Shown here: positions 15,309-19,941 of the stretch, piece by piece
Position numbering within the stretch: the stretch's first letter is position 1
Layout: each line of letters begins with the position of its first letter
Source: CAZAMT01 sp964486145
GTDB taxonomy: Bacteria > Bacteroidota > Bacteroidia > Bacteroidales > JAAAOM01
Reading direction: 5' to 3'
Length of the DNA: 19,941 nt
Assembly (NCBI GenBank): GCA_964486145.1
Contig: CAZAMT010000043.1
Coordinates: 1 to 19,941, forward strand
Notes under the pieces: generated by a model
Seen by the model: only the letters and a program-made list of their open reading frames with translations
What the model was told of the DNA's origin: nothing
Databases searched by the model: none
Program-made: the position numbers and the translations under genes

Positions 15309-15824
15309 TTATTCATGCCTGAGCGCTTTTACAGGGTCGGTATTGGCCGCTTTCATCGCAGGATAAAGGCCTGCAGTCAGGCTCAACAAAATGGAAAAAG
15401 CAATGGCGCCCGTGATAAGCCACCAGGGGAAATAGAACATATCAACCGATGGCATTTCTTCCGGCACTATTTTGGCATTCATAATTTGGTTAGCTATTCG
15501 GGTTACTACCCAGCCCAGGCCCAGCCCAAAAATTGCCCCGATAAAGCCAATAACGGATGCTTCCACAAAAAAGATGGCTTTTGCTGTTTCAACAGGTACA
15601 AAAACGCCTCCACCCATGTGATCGGCAGTAAATTCGGCAGGCATATTTGATATTCCGGAAATTTTAAAACTATCCGTAATGTTCTTTTGCATTCCGGTGC
15701 CGTAAGAAATCATTGATGTAAGTGCTCCCACTCCAATGATGACGCCCAAAACAGTCAGTAGGGTACTTAGTTTTGATTGCCACAGGCTGGTCAATGCTAA
15801 TTGTGTATAATCATAAAACTTCAT
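15309..15824 (-). pseudogene. Internally deleted MacB/FtsX-type ABC transporter permease
   Basis: Starting at the ATG at 15824, the frame gives 171 residues. It begins with the classic permease N-terminus (FYDYTQLALTSLWQSKLSTL, then a first membrane helix LTVLGVIIGVGALTSMIS). It ends with the classic C-terminal half (KAIFFVEASVIGFIGAIFGL, a last helix, and AGLYPAMKAANTDPVKALRHE). Intact members are about 400 residues. Here the periplasmic core domain and the second membrane helix with its EIGIxKAxGA loop are gone, and the junction falls near 15590. The frame is kept, so a short three-helix product could still be made. The frame is open further upstream to 15983, but that extension lacks family sequence. 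No ABC ATPase gene adjoins it. A natural short form is possible but unlikely. Confidence 0.75.
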
Positions 15825-16034
15825 GTTCAATTGTAATTCAAAACAGTCGATTGTAAATAATTTATGAATAAGTAAGGCTGAAAGTTTTATCTGTATTGTT
15901 AATAAAAACGAGTAACCATTCGAATCATTACAATGGTATTTGAAATTAGGCATAAATCTTGATTTCAACACTTTTGATTTCAATTTTAAAAAAATAACTT
16001 TAATGCGTAATTATCAATTCCTTGAACCGTGGGT

Positions 16035-16568
16035 ATGGAGAAAGACCAGATATTATTAAAAAAACTCAAACATGAATCCAGTTATAAGGCATTTGAAAAA
16101 ATATTCAATAAGTATTATGAACAGTTGAAAATCTGGTCCGTGTTTATTGTAAAGTCTGATTCCATTGCTGAAGAAGCTGTAATGGATGTTTTTTTTAAAC
16201 TTTGGGATAAGCGCAAAACGATAAACATAAAAACATCACTTAAGTCGTATTTGTTTGCTGCTGTAAAGAATCAATCAATTGATTATTTGAGGAAAAATCA
16301 GCAGGAAAACATAGGATTTGTATACCCGAATTTAAAGTCGGAATGTGCTCAACCGGATGAATTGCTCAATGCAACAGAGCTGCAGGAACAAATTGAAAAA
16401 TCAATGAACGAGTTGCCTGAACAATGCCGTAAAATATTCCGAATGAGCCGTGATGAGGGTTTGAAATATAAGGATATTGCTGAAAAACTTAATATTTCAA
16501 TAAAAACGGTGGAGACGCAAATTGGCAGAGCACTGGTAAAATTAAGGAGGGTTGTTTATAAGAATTAA
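16035..16568 (+). CDS. ECF RNA polymerase sigma factor, FecI-like (Bacteroidota expansion family)
   Basis: This 177-residue sigma-70 family factor directs RNA polymerase to the genes of its own locus. Region 2 covers about 15-95 (AFEKIFNKYYEQLKIWS, AEEAVMDVFFKLWDKR, and SLKSYLFAAVKNQSIDYLRK for -10 recognition and melting). Region 4 covers about 115-172 (LPEQCRKIFRMSRDEGLKYKDIAEKLNISIKTVETQIGRAL, a helix-turn-helix for -35 binding). A GTG six bases upstream (16029) is also in frame, and ATG is preferred. It is followed after 117 bases by a FecR anti-sigma and then a TonB receptor with an STN domain, the standard cell-surface signalling order. It is divergent from the permease remnant. Confidence 0.93.
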   Translation: MEKDQILLKKLKHESSYKAFEKIFNKYYEQLKIWSVFIVKSDSIAEEAVMDVFFKLWDKRKTINIKTSLKSYLFAAVKNQSIDYLRKNQQENIGFVYPNLKSECAQPDELLNATELQEQIEKSMNELPEQCRKIFRMSRDEGLKYKDIAEKLNISIKTVETQIGRALVKLRRVVYKN

Positions 16569-16575
16569 AAATAGT

Positions 16576-16631
16576 AAACGTAATTTTTACGTTTTTACTG
16601 TGATTGCAATAAAAATGCAATATTTTTGAAT
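16576..16631 (+). terminator. Tandem AT-rich hairpins between sigma and anti-sigma genes
   Basis: The gap between sigma and fecR holds two inverted repeats. The first is AAACGTAA (16576-16583) with TTACGTTT (16587-16594), loop TTT, then TT. The second is ATTGCA (16603-16608) with TGCAAT (16616-16621), followed by TTTTTGAATTTTTTT. Both resemble weak terminators and may reduce read-through from sigma into the anti-sigma gene. A TATTTTTG (16621-16628) that matches the -7 promoter element overlaps the second repeat, but no -33 element sits at the right distance. Confidence 0.45.
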
Positions 16632-16685
16632 TTTTTTGTAAGGGTATATGGTAAAAAAGAAGTCATATTAATGACATTGATTTAA

Positions 16686-17723
16686 ATGGAAAGAAAAAAA
16701 AACATAGAAGAGCAAATTGGGGCTTACCTTGCCGGGGAGCTTTCTCTCATTGAGCAGAAATCTCTTGAGCAATGGCGAAATGAAAACTCCCATAACCAAA
16801 AATTATTCAGGCAGTTTGAGGATATATGGAAATTAAAAAGAGTTCAACCTCAGGAGAAAAAGGATGCACTTGACAAGCTTACTAAAAGAATACTTGAACA
16901 TGAATCTGCATTGGGAAAAAAATTAAATGCAAAGCATAACTTTAAATTTATTTTACGCATCGCAGCCGGATTATTGATCCTTACAACCAGTTATTTCCTG
17001 TTACGCTATGTTTTAGATGATTCCGGGAAAATGACATCCCCTTCTGTGATTACAAAACAAGTTCCCTACGGAAAAAAATTAAATCTTACCATGCCAGATG
17101 GATCAAAAATCTACCTGAATGCCGGAAGTGAACTAGCATATTTTGATGATTTTGGAAATGAAAACAGGAATGTTAGGCTAACAGGAGAAGCCTATTTTGA
17201 GGTTGTATCTTCTGAATTACCCTTCGTTATTACCTTGCAGGATCATGAAATTAAAGTACTTGGTACATCATTTAATATAAAGAGTGAAAAAGAAACCGGT
17301 AATATTGAAACCATTGTGGTTACCGGAAAAGTGGCGTTTACATCGAAAGCTGCTGATGGGCCACAAAACCAGGTTGAGGTAAATCCCGGCGAGAAGCTCT
17401 ATTTTCAAGGGGAATCAAATAAAATTGAGAAGACTCCGGTAACAAGTTTTGAAGAAATTTCATGGAAAGATGGCATTATCATTTTTAAAAATGATCCCAT
17501 GAAAACGGTTTTTAAAGAGCTTGAAAAATGGTATGGAGTGCAGTTTAATGTTTCACATAAGCAGATTTTGGATTGTAACCTGACTGCCAAATTTGACAAC
17601 GAATCCTTAGAGGATGTATTAAATAATATTGATGTAATTATTCCATTGGATTACGATTTTGACAATGACAACAAAAAAATCCATATTGATGGAAGAGGTT
17701 GTTATGAATTGAGCCCGCGATAA
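16686..17723 (+). CDS. FecR-type anti-sigma factor
   Basis: The 345-residue inner-membrane protein holds the ECF sigma inactive and passes on the signal from the TonB receptor. An N-terminal cytoplasmic sigma-binding part (1-85, EQIGAYLAGELSLIEQKSLEQW) is followed by one membrane helix (about 88-107). The FecR domain comes next (about 120-235, VPYGKKLNLTMPDGSKIYLNAGSEL and GEAYFEV), then a C-terminal DUF4974-like STN-binding part (about 257-335, ISWKDGIIIFKNDPM). The order, length and topology are those of Bacteroidota FecR proteins. It starts 117 bases after the sigma gene and 103 bases before the receptor. Signalling often involves proteolysis of FecR near the membrane, but no cleavage site can be read here. 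Confidence 0.94.
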   Translation: MERKKNIEEQIGAYLAGELSLIEQKSLEQWRNENSHNQKLFRQFEDIWKLKRVQPQEKKDALDKLTKRILEHESALGKKLNAKHNFKFILRIAAGLLILTTSYFLLRYVLDDSGKMTSPSVITKQVPYGKKLNLTMPDGSKIYLNAGSELAYFDDFGNENRNVRLTGEAYFEVVSSELPFVITLQDHEIKVLGTSFNIKSEKETGNIETIVVTGKVAFTSKAADGPQNQVEVNPGEKLYFQGESNKIEKTPVTSFEEISWKDGIIIFKNDPMKTVFKELEKWYGVQFNVSHKQILDCNLTAKFDNESLEDVLNNIDVIIPLDYDFDNDNKKIHIDGRGCYELSPR

Positions 17724-17826
17724 ACAATCGAATACCCCAATTTGTTTACTCCAATAAGTTAATCATGTATTAAATTATTCTTAGTTTTTTTAATTTCGCA
17801 TTACTAACTAACGAAAGAATATTGGT

Positions 17827-19941
17827 TTGTATATAAAAAAACCATATTGGATTTGCTTTCTAACTCTGGCATTTATTTGTAATTTGTCCGGATTGGCTGC
17901 AAACTCAGGATCAATGAGTTCTGTAAAAATTTCTTTGTACCTATCCGAGGTCAAACTTGAAACAGCACTCGAAAAGATAGAGGATCTCACAGGTTTTATT
18001 TTTGTTTACAGCAATAATAATATAAACACCAATAGAAAAATTTCCATTAACTCAGAAAATGAGTCGGTAGCGGATGTTTTAAAATACATTTTTAAAGGGC
18101 AACGCATAAAAATTGTTCAACGGGGGCAACACATTATGCTGAAAAAGCCCTTTTTTCAATTGACCATTGAATCAATGCCAATGAATTACAACAATTTATC
18201 CGGCAATATTCTGGATGCCAAAACCGGTCAACGTCTGCCGGGTGCTTCAGTCTATCTAAATGGCTCAACCAAAGGCACTTGCAGCGATTTAAATGGATAT
18301 TATAACCTTCAAAATATTCCGCCTGGTAAATATTCATTGATTATCAGCTATCTGGGCTATGAAAAGATCAAATTTCCCATTGAACTTGAATCACAAATGA
18401 AAATTTCCCGCGATTTTTATCTCAAACCCGGGATAACAATAAACGAAGTCGTTGTAACCGGAAATTTTGAAGGACAGGGAAAAGCCCTGAATCAACAAAA
18501 AATGGCCCTTAATTTAAAAAACGTAGTCTCTTCAGATTTAATCGGCCGGTTTCCGGATCGAAATGTCGCCGAGGCACTGCAACGCTTACCAGGGATCAAT
18601 GTGGAAAGAAACCGTGGCGAAGGCTCGGTTATACAACTGAGAGGAACCCCACCCGGATTTACCATTACCACAATTAATGGAGAACAAATTCCAAGTACAG
18701 TGGAAGACGGCTCCAGATATGAAGAATTGGATCTAATCCCTATTGACCAGGTGAGTTCAATTGAGGTAATCAAAGCCATAACCCCTGAAAATGACATTGA
18801 TGCCATTGCCGGTGCCGTAAATTTGAAAACCTCAAAAGCCAAAAGCGAGGAAAGAAAGTTTCGGGTAGAAGCAGGAACAGGATATAATCAACTTTCTGAG
18901 AAATATAACGTTATTGGAAGTTTTTCTTATAACAACCGGTTTATTCATAAAAACGATGACGGCGGTAAACTGGGAGTCAAAATTGGTGGAAGCATTTATA
19001 ACACCCATCTGTCAAGAGACCGACTGGAAATAAACGACTGGAAGAAGCAATCTTTTGTAAATACAGATAATGAATCATATGACACCTACGTAATAGGTTC
19101 CAAAGATTTAAGGCACAGGGATTTATTGGGTGTTCGTTCACGTCAGGGAATTTATTCATACATTGACTATAAATTCAATGAAAAAACAGACATGTTTTTT
19201 CACTTCATGCATAGCAAACTTACCGACGATGACATCCGAAGAAGAAATCGTTATCGTCCAAAGATCGGAGAATACATCAGTCCTGATACGGTACTTGGCG
19301 GAACTATGCGTCGTGACATAACTGATCGTGCCATAGAGAAAAAAATCACAACCATGCATTTAGGCGGGAAAATTGGTTTTAATCTTTTAAACTTTGATTA
19401 TTCCTTATTTCATTCTGCCGCAATAAAAGATTATAACTCTAAAATTTCGACCTTTGAGAGTGAACCTTTTAATTTTCAAATACATAATTTAACTGATCAT
19501 AACGTATTTGTGGAAGCGATTGATCCTGAAATTGATATCCACGATCCTGGGTTGATTAAGGATTTTAGATTCCATTATCATGATCATTCAATCAATCAGG
19601 GTACCAATTCCTCCTTCAAGGTGAATTTCAGTTATCCATTTTTGTTGTCATCAAATGAGGCTACTTTAAAATGGGGTGGCAAATATCGATTACTTACCAG
19701 TGATAGATCAAGAATAAATGAAGGTTATGACATCAAACGGGCTCCTGAACAGGAAGAAGATCTTTTTGCACGTCTGATGGGCACTTATGAAGACCAACAT
19801 TTCTTCAATAATCGCATTCGCTTCGGACCAGGGCTCAGCGCATCCAAAATGAATGATTTTATACAAGAAAATATTCATACCTTCGATAAAAATGAAGCAG
19901 CCAGCAATCGGTCATCAGATTTATACGGGTACTCTGCAACG
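17827..19941 (+). CDS. TonB-dependent receptor with N-terminal STN signalling domain, partial at 3' end
   Basis: The frame opens at TTG 17827 and is still open at the window edge (705 codons). TTG is chosen because the in-frame stop at 17809-17811 leaves no ATG before a good signal peptide (MYIKKPYWICFLTLAFICNL... to about residue 25); the first ATG (codon 30) would remove it. In order come an STN domain (about 36-105, LETALEKIEDLTGFIFVYS), a carboxypeptidase-regulatory-like domain (about 124-200, GQRLPGASVYLNGSTKG), EVVVTGNF as a TonB-box-like element, and a plug (about 235-325, GRFPDRNVAEALQRLPGINV, SSIEVIKAITPENDIDAIAG). Barrel strands follow. The plug resembles the TIGR01782 group, often tied to carbohydrate or similar polymer uptake. 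The substrate is unknown. With the sigma and FecR it forms a surface signalling system. Confidence 0.93.
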   Translation, partial: MYIKKPYWICFLTLAFICNLSGLAANSGSMSSVKISLYLSEVKLETALEKIEDLTGFIFVYSNNNINTNRKISINSENESVADVLKYIFKGQRIKIVQRGQHIMLKKPFFQLTIESMPMNYNNLSGNILDAKTGQRLPGASVYLNGSTKGTCSDLNGYYNLQNIPPGKYSLIISYLGYEKIKFPIELESQMKISRDFYLKPGITINEVVVTGNFEGQGKALNQQKMALNLKNVVSSDLIGRFPDRNVAEALQRLPGINVERNRGEGSVIQLRGTPPGFTITTINGEQIPSTVEDGSRYEELDLIPIDQVSSIEVIKAITPENDIDAIAGAVNLKTSKAKSEERKFRVEAGTGYNQLSEKYNVIGSFSYNNRFIHKNDDGGKLGVKIGGSIYNTHLSRDRLEINDWKKQSFVNTDNESYDTYVIGSKDLRHRDLLGVRSRQGIYSYIDYKFNEKTDMFFHFMHSKLTDDDIRRRNRYRPKIGEYISPDTVLGGTMRRDITDRAIEKKITTMHLGGKIGFNLLNFDYSLFHSAAIKDYNSKISTFESEPFNFQIHNLTDHNVFVEAIDPEIDIHDPGLIKDFRFHYHDHSINQGTNSSFKVNFSYPFLLSSNEATLKWGGKYRLLTSDRSRINEGYDIKRAPEQEEDLFARLMGTYEDQHFFNNRIRFGPGLSASKMNDFIQENIHTFDKNEAASNRSSDLYGYSAT

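Noticed and set aside
15825..15983. The 53-codon N-terminal extension of the permease frame
   Set aside because: It has no permease-like sequence, and the family N-terminus (MKFYDYTQLALTSLW) begins exactly at the internal ATG at 15824.
1..19941. CRISPR array, tRNA, rRNA, insertion sequence, integrase or attachment site
   Set aside because: I saw no regularly spaced direct repeats, no tRNA-like cloverleaf, no transposase or integrase motif and no flanking repeats that would support any of these.

Overview
The window looks like the chromosome of a member of the Bacteroidota, probably an anaerobe or facultative anaerobe of the Bacteroidales/Marinilabiliales kind. The evidence is a FecI-type sigma / FecR anti-sigma / STN-domain TonB receptor locus with a DUF4974-like FecR tail, a second TonB-dependent receptor with a carboxypeptidase-regulatory-like N-terminal domain, AT-rich intergenic DNA with few clear Shine-Dalgarno sites, and promoter matches to the Bacteroidota form (TTTG or TTG, then TAnnTTTG). 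The genus is not determined. Bases 14274-14373 are a run of 100 N, so the window is part of a scaffold.

Layout. 1-155 is the C-terminus of an alkaline phosphatase, closed by a strong terminator. 238-1389 (+) is a YibE/F-family membrane protein. 4895 down to 1489 (-) is an anaerobic ribonucleotide reductase operon: promoter, a complete cobalamin riboswitch, nrdD, then nrdG. 7351-5030 (-) is a TonB-dependent receptor of unknown substrate. It lies upstream of the riboswitch and is not controlled by it. 7452-10738 (+) is a compact three-gene run: a DASS/SLC13 anion symporter, a histidine kinase with a Crp-like cyclic-nucleotide-binding-fold sensor, and a stand-alone receiver protein. An OprP-like outer-membrane porin follows at 10867-12180. 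12236-12772 (+) is a Nudix hydrolase, translationally overlapped by a truncated relic of an isochorismatase/nicotinamidase-like gene. A DUF2459 (TIGR02117-type) protein converges on this relic at 13541-12858 (-).

Further right, 14468-13638 (-) is an unrecognised gene interrupted by the assembly gap. 14653-15207 (+) is a lipoprotein with a strong terminator. 15824-15309 (-) is a MacB/FtsX-type ABC permease that has lost most of its periplasmic core. 16035-19941 (+) is the ECF sigma, FecR and TonB receptor locus, with the receptor running off the right edge.

How the parts work together. The riboswitch should shut down the B12-independent class III reductase when cobalamin is plentiful, which predicts a B12-dependent class II reductase (NrdJ) elsewhere in the genome. 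The symporter, kinase, receiver and porin look like one uptake-and-sensing unit for an anion. The right-hand locus is a cell-surface signalling system in which the STN domain of the receptor would talk to FecR and release the sigma factor. I found no CRISPR array, rRNA, tRNA, insertion sequence or phage gene. I did not find a clearly unprecedented system. The most rewarding points are the riboswitch-nrdDG link, the symporter-kinase-receiver-porin cluster, and the two decayed genes.
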